Shown here: one piece after another, positions 9,739-19,054 of the stretch
Position numbering within the stretch: position 1 is the first letter of the stretch
Layout of the letters: the number at the start of each line of letters is the position of its first letter
NCBI RefSeq assembly: GCF_003144315.1
Contig: NZ_MPDK01000005.1
Location: 79,811 to 143,810, forward strand
Source of the DNA: Sulfoacidibacillus thermotolerans
GTDB lineage: Bacteria > Bacillota > Bacilli > Alicyclobacillales > SLC66
Reading direction: 5' to 3'
Length of the DNA stretch: 64,000 nt
Position numbers and translations under genes: made by a program
Notes under the pieces: model-generated
Told to the model about the DNA's origin: nothing
The model's input: the letters and a program-made list of their open reading frames with translations, nothing else
Databases searched by the model: none

Positions 9739-9745
9739 AAGCTCT

Positions 9746-9780
9746 GGAGGAGCGGGACCATCCCGCTTCTCCTTTGCTTC
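9746..9780 (+). terminator. Terminator after rpsO
   Basis: GGAGGAGCGGGA pairs with TCCCGCTTCTCC with a three-base loop, then TTTGCTTCTT. It separates rpsO from pnp; partial read-through may feed pnp. Confidence 0.75.
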
Positions 9781-9852
9781 TTGCGGTCGACTGTCGCAGG
9801 GGCGCGCTGAAGATACATAGGCAGGATGAGTGATTTGAGAGGGGGTTATCTG

Positions 9853-12090
9853 ATGATCTATCGACATACGATCTCGCTCGGTGGGAGACCATTGACCTTT
9901 GAAACGGGACGACTAGCTAAACAAGCCAATGGCGCTGTCCTTGTACAATATGGTGAAACGGTTGTTCTTGCCACGGTGACAGCATCGAAGGAACCATCGT
10001 CACTGGATTTTTTTCCACTCACTGTGAATTATGAAGAGCGACTTTACGCAGTGGGGAAAATCCCTGGTGGCTTTATAAAAAGAGAGGGCCGTCCGAGCGA
10101 AAAAGCGATTCTAGCGAGTCGTTTAATCGATCGTCCGATTCGTCCGCTTTTTGCGGATGGCTTTCGCAATGATGTACAAGTTGTTGTCATGGTACTTTCT
10201 GTCGATCAAGATTGTGCTCCTGAGATTGCAGGGATGATCGGGGTATCGGCGGCTTTAACAGTGTCTGACGTTCCGTTTAACGGTCCGATTGCAGGGGTTG
10301 TGGTAGGGCGCGTGGATGGTCAGTTTATCATTAATCCAACGGCGGCGCAGGCGGAAAAAAGTGACTTGCATTTAGTTGTGGCCGGAACGCGCGATGCGAT
10401 TATGATGGTTGAGGCGGGCGCAAAGGAAATTCCTGAAGAACAAATGCTCGAAGCGATCATGTTTGGCCATGAAGAGATTCAACGTGTCATAGAAGGAATT
10501 GACGCGTTTGCAAGAGAAGCAGCAAAGCCCAAGATGGCAGTGACTTTGCACAAAGTGGATGAAGCGATTGCAACCACGGTGCGCGCATATGCGACTGAAA
10601 AATTGCGCGAAGCAACTTATACGGCTGAGAAGCACAGTCGACAAGAAGCGATTGACGCTGTTGTAAAGGAAACGCAAGAAGCGCTTGCGGAACAGTTTCC
10701 TGACCAAACAGCTGCAATTGCGGAAGTTTTACACGATATTGTCAAAGAGATTGTACGACAAGCGATCGTGGTTGACGGACTGCGTCCAGATGGACGAGCT
10801 CTAGATGAAATTCGTCCGATATCGGTAGAAGCGGGTGTTTTGCCGCGAACGCATGGATCTGGCCTGTTTACGCGTGGACAAACACAGGCGTTGTCTGTTT
10901 GTACGCTTGGTGCGTTAGGTGACGTGCAGATTCTTGATGGGCTTGGGATGGAAGAAAGTAAACGATTTATGCATCACTATAACTTCCCACCGTTTTCAAC
11001 AGGTGAAGCGCGTCCACTGCGTCCGCCAAGTCGGCGTGACATTGGACATGGGGCACTTGGTGAACGAGCAATTGAACCGATTATCCCATCTGAAGATGTG
11101 TTTCCCTATACAATCCGACTCGTGTCTGAAGTTCTTGAATCCAATGGTTCTTCTTCTCAAGCTTCGATTTGCGCTTCCGTTTTGGCATTGATGGATGCGG
11201 GAGTTCCAATTAAGGCACCCGTTGCCGGTGTTGCAATGGGACTTGTCAAAGAAGGCAATAACGTTGCTGTTTTGACAGATATACAAGGAATGGAAGACCA
11301 TCTTGGCGATATGGATTTTAAGGTAGCCGGGACTGCCGATGGGGTTACCGCGCTACAGATGGATATAAAAATCGGTGGCATCGATCGCAGTATATTGCAG
11401 ACGGCGCTTGAAAAAGCGCATGCGGGCCGGATGTTTATTCTCGATAAAATGCTATCGGTGATTCATCAACCACGCAGTGAATTGTCTAAATTTGCTCCAC
11501 GCATTCTCACAATGCGTATCAATCCTGATAAAATCCGCGAAGTGATTGGACCAGGTGGACGAGTAATCAATAAGATTATTGAAGATACGGGTGTCAAAAT
11601 CGACATTGAACAAGATGGTCGAATTTTTATTTCGGCGACAGATGTTGATGCAGGAGAACGTGCAAAAAGTATCATCGAGGGCATTGTGCGCGATGTTGAA
11701 GTAGGGCAGACGTATATAGGAAAAGTGACACGTGTAGAAAGTTATGGTGCGTTTGTTGAAATTTTGCCAGGTAAAGAAGGGCTTGTTCACGTCTCTCAAT
11801 TGGCTGCTGATCGCGTCAAAAAGTCAGAGGACGTCGTAAAAGTTGGCGATTCACTCAAGGTGAAAGTGACAGAAATTGATGGACAAGGTCGAATCAATCT
11901 CTCTCATCGAGAAGTATTACGCGATGAGGGCGTTGTACTTGTCGATTTGCCACCGCGCCCAGAGGGAGAAAAACGTTCGAATATCCGCGCAGGCGATCAC
12001 AATCGTCCAGGTGAACGCAGGGGGAATTCGTCAGGTTCCACGCGTGGGCGTGGGTCAGACGAGCGTAAAGCTCCTGGAAATCCCGTTTAA
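9853..12090 (+). CDS. pnp: Polyribonucleotide nucleotidyltransferase (PNPase)
   Basis: A 745-residue 3'-5' phosphorolytic exoribonuclease of RNA turnover. Two RNase PH domains are joined by an all-helical domain, with [21 protein letters not shown] in the first and [12 protein letters not shown] in the second, followed by KH ([20 protein letters not shown]) and S1 ([23 protein letters not shown]) domains. The last roughly 40 residues are Arg/Gly/Ser-rich. ATG 9853 is chosen for the run of Gs at 9837-9845 and the [11 protein letters not shown] start expected of the family; an in-frame ATG at 9826 lacks a site. Confidence 0.96.
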   Translation: MIYRHTISLGGRPLTFETGRLAKQANGAVLVQYGETVVLATVTASKEPSSLDFFPLTVNYEERLYAVGKIPGGFIKREGRPSEKAILASRLIDRPIRPLFADGFRNDVQVVVMVLSVDQDCAPEIAGMIGVSAALTVSDVPFNGPIAGVVVGRVDGQFIINPTAAQAEKSDLHLVVAGTRDAIMMVEAGAKEIPEEQMLEAIMFGHEEIQRVIEGIDAFAREAAKPKMAVTLHKVDEAIATTVRAYATEKLREATYTAEKHSRQEAIDAVVKETQEALAEQFPDQTAAIAEVLHDIVKEIVRQAIVVDGLRPDGRALDEIRPISVEAGVLPRTHGSGLFTRGQTQALSVCTLGALGDVQILDGLGMEESKRFMHHYNFPPFSTGEARPLRPPSRRDIGHGALGERAIEPIIPSEDVFPYTIRLVSEVLESNGSSSQASICASVLALMDAGVPIKAPVAGVAMGLVKEGNNVAVLTDIQGMEDHLGDMDFKVAGTADGVTALQMDIKIGGIDRSILQTALEKAHAGRMFILDKMLSVIHQPRSELSKFAPRILTMRINPDKIREVIGPGGRVINKIIEDTGVKIDIEQDGRIFISATDVDAGERAKSIIEGIVRDVEVGQTYIGKVTRVESYGAFVEILPGKEGLVHVSQLAADRVKKSEDVVKVGDSLKVKVTEIDGQGRINLSHREVLRDEGVVLVDLPPRPEGEKRSNIRAGDHNRPGERRGNSSGSTRGRGSDERKAPGNPV

Positions 12091-12115
12091 TGTTTGTTGT
12101 AATGTGATCCTTCAG

Positions 12116-12137
12116 GCAGCCTCATTGGCTGCTTTTT
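12116..12137 (+). terminator. Terminator after pnp
   Basis: GCAGCC and GGCTGC form a six-pair stem with a five-base loop, followed directly by TTTTT (12133-12137). Confidence 0.75.
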
Positions 12138-12163
12138 GTATTATTTAGGTGGACAAAGGCATA

Positions 12164-12226
12164 TCCTGTCCATGAAGGAATGGGCATTGCACATTGGATG
12201 CCAGACCTTTTTTGAACTGGACAGGA
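12164..12226 (+). repeat. 9-bp inverted repeat covering the ylxY ribosome binding site
   Basis: TCCTGTCCA (12164-12172) is perfectly complementary to TGGACAGGA (12218-12226). The right arm includes the first four bases of the AGGAGG site (12223-12228) that serves the ATG at 12236. If both arms are in the transcript, pairing would mask the site; alternatively they are operator half-sites. Confidence 0.45.
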
Positions 12227-12235
12227 GGAAAGACG

Positions 12236-13285
12236 ATGGCGAGGAATCAGAAGAAACATGTGATGATCTTTTCGCGTGATACGGCGATCATTGCGGTGTG
12301 CATTGTCTGTGCACTGGTGGCGGCGCAATTTCAACCGAGTAAAAGTTCAGTGGAGGGGGTTTTGCCTGCATTGTCAAAAGCGGTCGCACAAAGCGTCGAG
12401 GGTGGGACCGGGCAGCAATATGAACTGCGAGAAGTATTAGCAAAAATCGCACAATATTACAATGCAGAACCGATCAATCCGCGTGTGGATTCTGTATGGA
12501 AGTTAATACCAGGACTAAACGGCGTGCGATTAGATATTCCCGCGACGCTCGCCGCAGCAAAACAAAATTCCGCGCAAATACCACTCATTTTTCAGCAAAT
12601 CCCCCCTTCTATCTCCCTAAATGACTATGTTGCAGAACCTATTTATCGTGGAAATCCACAAAAACGACAAATGGCTCTCATGATTAATGTGGCTTGGGGA
12701 ACTGAATATATCCCACAGATTCTTTCTATTCTTCGACAAAATGGAGTTCGGGCAACTTTTTTCTTGGATGGATCGTGGGCGAAAAAAAATCCTGAAGTGG
12801 CAAAATCGATCGTTCTTGCAGGAATGGAAATTGGAAGTCATGCTTACAATCACCCCATGATGAGTCGTTTGTCGCGCGAGCAGATGATCAATCAATTGAC
12901 GAAAACGAATGAGGCAATTTTTCATGCAACTGGGCAACACATCACGTTATTTGCCCCCCCTGCAGGGGACTTTAATAATTTAGTTGTGCAGGTGGCTGCA
13001 GGAATGAAAATGAAGACAATTTTATGGACCCTAGATACGATTGATTGGAGAAAGCCAAGTCCCACTGTGATTGTCTCACGTATTGTGAAAAGACGTACAC
13101 CTGGTGCTCTCGTTCTCATGCATCCAACAGAGCCTACTGTGCAAGCTTTGCCAGAGATGATTCGCTCCTTAAAACAGGATGGTTATCAGTTAGTTACAGT
13201 ATCCGAATTGTTAAGTTCTGTCCGTCCTGTTCCAAAAACATTGGCAGAGGCGCAGGTTGCCTTGAGTAAATCAGGGAAACTCTAA
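12236..13285 (+). CDS. ylxY: Polysaccharide deacetylase-like protein (YlxY)
   Basis: A 349-residue exported protein of the NodB/carbohydrate esterase 4 fold. An N-terminal membrane segment (about 13-30) precedes a linker and the NodB domain (about 135-320). The metal-binding GSHAYNHPMM (HxxxHP) is present, but the usual TFDDG is replaced by MINVAWG, as is typical of the YlxY branch, so deacetylase activity is uncertain. ATG 12236 follows AGGAGG. The pnp-ylxY-mlpA order matches B. subtilis. A role in spore or wall peptidoglycan is inferred. Confidence 0.85.
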   Translation: MARNQKKHVMIFSRDTAIIAVCIVCALVAAQFQPSKSSVEGVLPALSKAVAQSVEGGTGQQYELREVLAKIAQYYNAEPINPRVDSVWKLIPGLNGVRLDIPATLAAAKQNSAQIPLIFQQIPPSISLNDYVAEPIYRGNPQKRQMALMINVAWGTEYIPQILSILRQNGVRATFFLDGSWAKKNPEVAKSIVLAGMEIGSHAYNHPMMSRLSREQMINQLTKTNEAIFHATGQHITLFAPPAGDFNNLVVQVAAGMKMKTILWTLDTIDWRKPSPTVIVSRIVKRRTPGALVLMHPTEPTVQALPEMIRSLKQDGYQLVTVSELLSSVRPVPKTLAEAQVALSKSGKL

Positions 13286-13307
13286 AATGAGAACGCCAAA
13301 AGAGAAT

Positions 13308-13337
13308 TTGAGTTTAGAAAATGTAATCTGCTATAGT
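13308..13337 (+). promoter_or_regulatory. Promoter upstream of mlpA
   Basis: TTGAGT (13308-13313), an 18-base spacer and TATAGT (13332-13337), 48 bases before the mlpA start. Confidence 0.5.
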
Positions 13338-13385
13338 TATGGTTGCGAATAAATGGTTGGCGCTTACTTAGTGAGGAGGCTTCCC

Positions 13386-14627
13386 TTGATTTTTCGACAC
13401 ACATTGAGAAATGGCCTGCGTGTGGTGATAGAGGAAATTCCCTTTGTACGCTCAGTGAGTATGGGAATTTGGGTGGGGACAGGATCACGTGATGAACCTG
13501 TCCAGTGGTCTGGTATCTCGCATTTTTTGGAACACATGTTTTTTAAAGGGACCCATAAGCATTCTGCTCGCCAATTGGCGGAAGTCTTCGACCAGATCGG
13601 AGGGGAAGTCAATGCGTATACCACGAAAGAATATACTTGTTATCATGCAAAAGTATTAGATGAGCATGCGACATTAGCGATTGAAACACTTGCCGAGATG
13701 TTGTTTGATTCTGTATTTGACAGCAATGAGATAGAGCGTGAAAAAGAGGTTGTTGTAGAAGAAATTAAAATGTATGAGGATGATCCTGAGGAAATCGTTC
13801 ATGATTTGATTGTTGAGCAGTCGTTTCAGGCACATCCATTAAGCATGAACATTCTTGGCAACGAAAGTACCTTGCGTTCTTTTGGACAACAAGATTTATT
13901 GGAATATATCAAGATGCGCTATGCTCCAGAAAATATGGTCATCGCGATCTCTGGTCACATCGATGCACAAGCCATGTTAGAAACTGTCGAGAGACTATTT
14001 CATCCATTATCCACTTCTCTACAGACACTAGTCGACGGCGATGCGCAATTTTGTCCAGGAAATCTGTTTCGTCCAAAAGATGTTGAGCAGACGCATGTCT
14101 GTCTCGCGATGCCGGGAGTTGCTTATGATGCAAAGGAAAGTGACGCTCTGCTCTTGTTAAATAATATTCTTGGCGCGAGTTCTAGTTCGCGTCTTTTTCA
14201 AGAAATTAGAGAAGAACGCGGGATGGCATATAATGTGTTTTCTTACCATAGCGCATTTCGCGATACGGGTTTACTTACGATCTATTTTGGTGCTTCACCG
14301 ACAAAAGCGCAAAGTGTGCTCGACTTAGTATTAAAACAATTGAATCACTTTATCAGAAATGGGGTACAGAAAAACGAGCTAGAAAAAGCCAAAAATCAAT
14401 TAAAAGGTTCTTTATTATTGAGTTTGGAAAGCACATTGAATCGGATGAATCGATTAGGAAAAAACGAACTGTTGTTAAGGCGGCAGGTCGAGGTTGAGCA
14501 AGTGATTGCGGATCTTGACACGATATCCGTAGATATGTTGAATCAAATCAGCAAAAATGTACTTTCGGGTCCCTATTCTATTGTAGCGCTAGGACCTAAA
14601 GAGTATCCTGTTGCTCTTTCGCAGTAA
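13386..14627 (+). CDS. mlpA: M16-family zinc peptidase (MlpA/YmxG)
   Basis: A 413-residue insulinase-family (M16) metallopeptidase. The inverted zinc motif SHFLEHMFFKGT (HxxEH) lies near residue 45-60, with the distal glutamate region EVVVEEIKMYEDDPEE. The C-terminal inactive-type M16 half (ALNNILGAS...SRLFQEIREERGMAYNVFSY) completes the family architecture. TTG 13386 is chosen because AGGAGG lies seven bases upstream and the family begins with the FRHTLRNGLRVV strand. Length matches B. subtilis MlpA (about 410). The in vivo substrate is unknown. Confidence 0.92.
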   Translation: MIFRHTLRNGLRVVIEEIPFVRSVSMGIWVGTGSRDEPVQWSGISHFLEHMFFKGTHKHSARQLAEVFDQIGGEVNAYTTKEYTCYHAKVLDEHATLAIETLAEMLFDSVFDSNEIEREKEVVVEEIKMYEDDPEEIVHDLIVEQSFQAHPLSMNILGNESTLRSFGQQDLLEYIKMRYAPENMVIAISGHIDAQAMLETVERLFHPLSTSLQTLVDGDAQFCPGNLFRPKDVEQTHVCLAMPGVAYDAKESDALLLLNNILGASSSSRLFQEIREERGMAYNVFSYHSAFRDTGLLTIYFGASPTKAQSVLDLVLKQLNHFIRNGVQKNELEKAKNQLKGSLLLSLESTLNRMNRLGKNELLLRRQVEVEQVIADLDTISVDMLNQISKNVLSGPYSIVALGPKEYPVALSQ

Positions 14628-14640
14628 AGGAGATCGCGCA

Positions 14641-15114
14641 ATGAGAAGATTTGAATGGGTTCCGTCTATTGACTCTACGGGATTGCAATTGCCAAAAAGG
14701 CAGACAGCACACGCAGCAGGATACGATCTATTTACGATTTCTGATGTGATCCTCTCACCTCGACAAGTAGTGCTTGTACCTACGGGTGTGCGAGTTCGCC
14801 TGCAGCCAGATGAGTGTTTACTCGTCTATGCACGGAGTAGTCTAGCGTTAAAGTACCAACTGATGCTAGCAAATGGCGTTGGTGTAATTGATGCCGATTA
14901 CTATGCCAATGCAGCAAATGCAGGTCACATCTTTGTACCTCTGGTAAACATCGGAGAACAGGAAGTTGAACTCCATCGGGGAGAGCGAATTGCACAAGGC
15001 GTTTTTACTAAATTTTTACTGGTCGATGAGGATTCATCGTCGGATAGAGAATCTGAAGCGCGCATTGGCGGATTTGGATCCACGGATGCACGTAGTTCCT
15101 TTTCACCTCGCTGA
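14641..15114 (+). CDS. dut: Deoxyuridine 5'-triphosphate nucleotidohydrolase (dUTPase)
   Basis: A 157-residue trimeric-type dUTPase that hydrolyses dUTP to dUMP and keeps uracil out of DNA. Five family motifs are seen in order: AAGYDLF, ARSSLALKY, GVGVIDADYYAN, ERIAQGVF, and the C-terminal IGGFGSTDA that closes over the substrate. ATG 14641 follows AAAGGAG. In B. subtilis the gene at this position is ymxH, so dut occupies an unusual slot between mlpA and the dipicolinate genes. Catalytic aspartate is present. Confidence 0.9.
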   Translation: MRRFEWVPSIDSTGLQLPKRQTAHAAGYDLFTISDVILSPRQVVLVPTGVRVRLQPDECLLVYARSSLALKYQLMLANGVGVIDADYYANAANAGHIFVPLVNIGEQEVELHRGERIAQGVFTKFLLVDEDSSSDRESEARIGGFGSTDARSSFSPR

Positions 15115-15120
15115 GCCCCT

Positions 15121-15142
15121 GCGCATACGATGTTTTATGCGC
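15121..15142 (+). promoter_or_regulatory. Palindrome with a sporulation-type -10 upstream of dpaA
   Basis: GCGCATA (15121-15127) pairs with TATGCGC (15136-15142). Inside is CATACGAT, close to the sigma-E/sigma-K -10 (CATA-type). The same 12 bases CGCATACGATGT occur upstream of cotE. Dipicolinate synthase is sigma-K dependent in Bacillus, so a mother-cell promoter is plausible; a dut terminator is an alternative, though no T-run follows. Confidence 0.35.
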
Positions 15143-15220
15143 GGTAGGCTTCTGTCTATTTATCCCGTGCCTTGTATTTTTCTTGGCTAGGCGTAAAATG
15201 AGGTGAAAGGGGTACCCGGA

Positions 15221-16120
15221 ATGATGTTGACGGGGATCAAGATGGCGTTTATCGGAGGTGACGCGCGCATCATTGAAGTCGTTCGCTATATGAGCGATTT
15301 GGATGCGTCGACGTATCTGTTCGGTTTTGATCGTTTGTCGCTTTCGTTTCCTGATATGCATAAAGTGGAGCTATCCCCCGCAGCACTTGCAGACTTTGAC
15401 GTGATTGTACTGCCGATTGCGGGGATGGACGACGAAGGACGAGTGGACGCTGCGTTTTCAGACGCACCGCTGCGGTTGTCGGACGAACATTTTGCGGCTA
15501 TTTCAAAGAAAGCGCCGGTGTTTTCTGGGATTGCACGGCCTGCGTTACAGACGTTGGCGCATAAACATGGCCTCAATTTGATTCGCCTCATGGAACTCGA
15601 TGAGGTTGCAATTTTAAACTCGATTCCAACGGCAGAGGGAGCCATCGCGATGGCGATGGAGCGAACAGAGATTACACTTCACGGGTCTACTTGTGCTGTT
15701 TTGGGCCTTGGTCGTTGTGGTTTGACACTTGCGCGTATGCTGTCTGGAATTGGGGCAAACGTGAGAGTATTTGCTCGTAAACCAGCAGAGCTAGCGCGGA
15801 TTTATGAGATGGGACTGCGACCTTATGGTCTTTCTCAACTTGTTGATGCGATCGCGGATGCCGATGTCATCTTTAACACGATTCCCGCACCAATTCTGAC
15901 TGCGGACGTCTTAGCCCACGTTCCTCGTTCTTGTGTGATTATTGATATCGCCTCGATACCAGGAGGAACAGATTTTCGCTATGCAGAGAAGCGCGGGATA
16001 AATGCAGTATTGGCACCTAGCCTACCAGGAATTGTCGCGCCAAAAACGGCAGGGCGGATTATCGCACAAACGATTGTGCAGATGATACAAACTCCCTTGA
16101 ACGCTCCTGGAGGTATGTAA
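15221..16120 (+). CDS. dpaA: Dipicolinate synthase subunit A (SpoVFA)
   Basis: A 299-residue NAD(P)-binding subunit that, with DpaB, oxidises dihydrodipicolinate to dipicolinic acid in the mother cell for export to the spore core. An N-terminal domain is followed by a Rossmann fold with AVLGLGRCGLTLARML (about residue 158-172), then the ADVIFNTIPAPIL and IDIASIPGGTDF segments typical of the family. ATG 15221 follows AAAGGGG. It is adjacent to dpaB and just before the asd-dapG-dapA genes that provide its substrate. Confidence 0.93.
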   Translation: MMLTGIKMAFIGGDARIIEVVRYMSDLDASTYLFGFDRLSLSFPDMHKVELSPAALADFDVIVLPIAGMDDEGRVDAAFSDAPLRLSDEHFAAISKKAPVFSGIARPALQTLAHKHGLNLIRLMELDEVAILNSIPTAEGAIAMAMERTEITLHGSTCAVLGLGRCGLTLARMLSGIGANVRVFARKPAELARIYEMGLRPYGLSQLVDAIADADVIFNTIPAPILTADVLAHVPRSCVIIDIASIPGGTDFRYAEKRGINAVLAPSLPGIVAPKTAGRIIAQTIVQMIQTPLNAPGGM

Positions 16121-16123
16121 GCG

Positions 16124-16723
16124 ATGGACATTAGCGGAAAGACAATAGGGTTTGCTGTGACAGGTTCGCATTGTACGTATGCAGAAGTTTTTCCGGAGAT
16201 TGAGCGGTTTGTACAAGCGGGAGCACGTGTGATCCCCATTTTTTCAAATACAGTACTTGCAGTGGCTACACGTTTTGGTGAGGCTGGCGAGTGGGCAGCG
16301 CGCATTGAACAAGTTACGGGTGAAAAACCTATCGCTACTTTGCCTGATGCAGAGCCGCTAGGACCTACAAAATTACTTGATGCACTCGTGATTGCGCCCT
16401 GTACAGGGAGTACACTCAGCCGTTTAGCCAATGCGCAGACAGATTCTCCTGTGCTAATGGCTGCTAAAGCTACGATGCGCAACGATCGTCCGATTGTGAT
16501 CGCGATCTCAACAAACGATGGACTTGGGTTAAATGCAGTAAATTTGGCTCGATTGTTGGCATCAAAAAATATGTACTTTGTTCCATTTGGTCAAGATGAT
16601 CCATTTAAAAAAATGAATTCGTTGGTTGCAAAGATGGATTTGATCATGCCTACGGTTGCTGCGGCCCTTGAAAAGAAGCAGTATCAACCTATGCTGATTG
16701 AACGCTATCAGTATGCTCAGTAA
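16124..16723 (+). CDS. dpaB: Dipicolinate synthase subunit B (SpoVFB)
   Basis: A 199-residue flavoprotein of the UbiX/Dfp-like fold, the partner of DpaA. GKTIGFAVTGSHCTYAEVFPEIERFV at the start and the LVIAPCTGSTLSRLANAQTDSPVLMAAKA segment are characteristic. GGAGG precedes the ATG and the gap after dpaA is three bases, so the pair is co-translated. Length equals that of B. subtilis SpoVFB (200). Its job with DpaA is spore dipicolinate synthesis. Confidence 0.93.
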   Translation: MDISGKTIGFAVTGSHCTYAEVFPEIERFVQAGARVIPIFSNTVLAVATRFGEAGEWAARIEQVTGEKPIATLPDAEPLGPTKLLDALVIAPCTGSTLSRLANAQTDSPVLMAAKATMRNDRPIVIAISTNDGLGLNAVNLARLLASKNMYFVPFGQDDPFKKMNSLVAKMDLIMPTVAAALEKKQYQPMLIERYQYAQ

Positions 16724-16783
16724 ATAGCATCTTTATACAGACGGATGCTTGCGACGCAACGGGTGTGAAAGGGATGAGATGTA

Positions 16784-17824
16784 GTGAAGCGAGATGTGCA
16801 CGTTGCGGTGGTTGGCGCCACTGGAGCAGTTGGTCAGGCGATGATCGATACGCTTTTGCGGCGCGAGTTTCCGTTTGCCTCTTTAAAATTGCTTGCGTCT
16901 GCGCGCTCTGCAGGAACTGTGATTGATGTGCGCGGAGAATCAATTCCTGTTTTAGAAGCGACGCCAGAAGCGTTTGAAGGAGTTGATATTGCCTTATTTA
17001 GCGCAGGTGGGGATGTTTCTTTGCGTTTAGCACCTGAGGCTGTAAAACGTGGGGCGTTGGTGATTGACAATACGAGTGCGTATCGAATGGCACCAGAAGT
17101 TCCCTTAGTGGTTCCGGAAGTCAATGCGCATGAAATTTTCAATCATCATGGAATTATCGCCAATCCAAATTGCTCCACGATTCAAATGATGGTCGCCCTC
17201 TACCCTATTTATCAAGTATATGGCATCCGTCGCATTGTCGTTTCGACTTATCAAGCTGCGTCTGGGGCTGGGCAACGGGCGATCGAAGAGTTAAAGCAGA
17301 CGGCAGCGGCCATTTTGACTGGGGAAAGTCCTACAGCAAGTGTGCTGCCAGTGTCAAAGTTGGAAAAGCACTATCCACTTGCTTTTAATGTATTGCCGCA
17401 GATAGACGTGTTTGAAGCCAATGGCTACACCAAAGAAGAAATGAAAATGGTCAATGAGACGCATAAGATTCTGGCAGATTCAAGGATTCAAGTGACGCCA
17501 ACGGCGGTTCGAGTACCTGTGGTATATGGTCATTCAGAAGCTGTTTACGTAGAGACAGAAAAACCTTTTGTATTGGAAGATGTGAAGAATTTGTTGGCAA
17601 ATTCACCTGGACTGATTTTACAAGATGATCCGGCGAATCAGATCTATCCACAACCGCTGCAGGCGGCAGGAGAATTTCCTGTGTTTGTTGGACGTGTGCG
17701 CAAAGATCTGTTTGTCGAAAATGGCCTTTCTCTCTGGGTTGTTGCTGACAATATTCTGAAAGGCGCTGCGCTCAATGCAGTTCAAATCGCTGAGATTTGG
17801 GTTCGGCAGGAAGGTGTTTTGTAA
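16784..17824 (+). CDS. asd: Aspartate-semialdehyde dehydrogenase
   Basis: A 346-residue NADPH-dependent enzyme converting aspartyl phosphate to aspartate semialdehyde for lysine, diaminopimelate, threonine and methionine. The N-terminal GATGAVGQAMID nucleotide site and the catalytic cysteine in IANPNCSTIQM (about residue 130) are visible, as is the SGAGQRAIEEL loop. Start is GTG with AAAGGGATGAG upstream. Its stop overlaps the dapG start (TAATG), so both are translated together. The dpaAB-asd-dapG-dapA order is conserved in Bacillus. Confidence 0.95.
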   Translation: MKRDVHVAVVGATGAVGQAMIDTLLRREFPFASLKLLASARSAGTVIDVRGESIPVLEATPEAFEGVDIALFSAGGDVSLRLAPEAVKRGALVIDNTSAYRMAPEVPLVVPEVNAHEIFNHHGIIANPNCSTIQMMVALYPIYQVYGIRRIVVSTYQAASGAGQRAIEELKQTAAAILTGESPTASVLPVSKLEKHYPLAFNVLPQIDVFEANGYTKEEMKMVNETHKILADSRIQVTPTAVRVPVVYGHSEAVYVETEKPFVLEDVKNLLANSPGLILQDDPANQIYPQPLQAAGEFPVFVGRVRKDLFVENGLSLWVVADNILKGAALNAVQIAEIWVRQEGVL

Positions 17825-19029
17825 TGAAAGTGATTGTTCAAAAATTTGGAGGAACATCTGTCTCCAGCCGGCCTATGCGTGAAAAAGCAATCATGCATAT
17901 TGAAGCTGCCATGCAAGAAGGGTATTCTGTCGTCGTTGTCGTATCTGCGATGGGGCGTATTGGCGAACCTTACGCGACAGATACTCTGCTGAATTTAATT
18001 GCGAGTGAGGACATTGTTTCGGCGCGTGATCAAGATCTTCTGATGTCATGTGGCGAGACGATTTCAGCAGTCATTTTTGGTGCGATGTTGCGGGGACGCG
18101 GCCACGAAGTCACTGTGTTAACAGGTGGGCAGGCAGGCATCGCGACGACCTCGGACTTTGGTAATGCGCGTATTGCAAAGATCGATCCGGAACGCATTAT
18201 GAAAGAATTAGAACAAAATCGCATTGTCGTTGTCACGGGATTTCAAGGAATGACACGCGAGGGAGAGACGACGACACTTGGACGCGGAGGTAGTGATACA
18301 TCGGCAACAGCGCTAGGGGTAGCATTAGATGCAGAATTTGTCGATATTTTCACGGATGTGGATGGCATTATGACCGCAGATCCCAACATTGTTCAAGATG
18401 CTCGCCGTTTAACGCATTTAACTTACACAGAAATTGCAAATTTTGCTTCTCAAGGTGCTAAAGTCATTCATCCGCGGGCTGTGGAACTTGCTATGCAAAA
18501 GAATATCCCAATTCGCGTGCGCAGCACGGAATCCAATGATCCAGGAACACTTGTGACAAGTGGCGTGCATTTTCTTGAAGCACGCCCTGCCAATGATAAA
18601 ATTTTGACAGGTGTGACGCATAGTAAAAATTTAACACAAATTAAAGTGCGGTCTCACGCTGCACAAACAGGATTCCAAAATCTTGTTTTCCGCTCTATGG
18701 CTGAGAATGGAATTTCTGTAGACTTTTTTAATGTTACACCTGAAGAAGTAGTCTATACAGTTCCAAATACTCATGTAAAACAGGCGGTTGCTGCACTCCA
18801 TGCACTTGATCTAGAGGTGCAGACAATCCCGAATGTCGCCAAAGTAGCTGCAGTTGGAGCGGGTATTCATGGAGTGCCAGGCGTCATGGCACGGATTGTG
18901 GAAGCTCTGACGGAAGAAAAAATCGAAATTTTACAATCCGCGGATTCGAACACGACGATTTGGTGTCTTGTTCATGAAAACGACATGGTCAAGGCGCTGC
19001 GAGCTATTCACGATAAGTTCAATCTATAA
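17824..19029 (+). CDS. dapG: Aspartate kinase (DapG type)
   Basis: A 401-residue aspartokinase catalysing the first step of the aspartate pathway. The kinase domain begins VIVQKFGGTSV and carries TTLGRGGSDTSATALG and the FTDVDGIMTADP segment; two ACT domains follow (about 265-400), which in this class bind meso-diaminopimelate or lysine. ATG 17824 shares bases with the asd stop. It feeds both cell-wall diaminopimelate and spore dipicolinate. The specific feedback ligand is inferred from the B. subtilis homologue at the same locus. Confidence 0.94.
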   Translation: MKVIVQKFGGTSVSSRPMREKAIMHIEAAMQEGYSVVVVVSAMGRIGEPYATDTLLNLIASEDIVSARDQDLLMSCGETISAVIFGAMLRGRGHEVTVLTGGQAGIATTSDFGNARIAKIDPERIMKELEQNRIVVVTGFQGMTREGETTTLGRGGSDTSATALGVALDAEFVDIFTDVDGIMTADPNIVQDARRLTHLTYTEIANFASQGAKVIHPRAVELAMQKNIPIRVRSTESNDPGTLVTSGVHFLEARPANDKILTGVTHSKNLTQIKVRSHAAQTGFQNLVFRSMAENGISVDFFNVTPEEVVYTVPNTHVKQAVAALHALDLEVQTIPNVAKVAAVGAGIHGVPGVMARIVEALTEEKIEILQSADSNTTIWCLVHENDMVKALRAIHDKFNL

Positions 19030-19054
19030 ATCAAACCACAGAGGAGGGGTTCTG

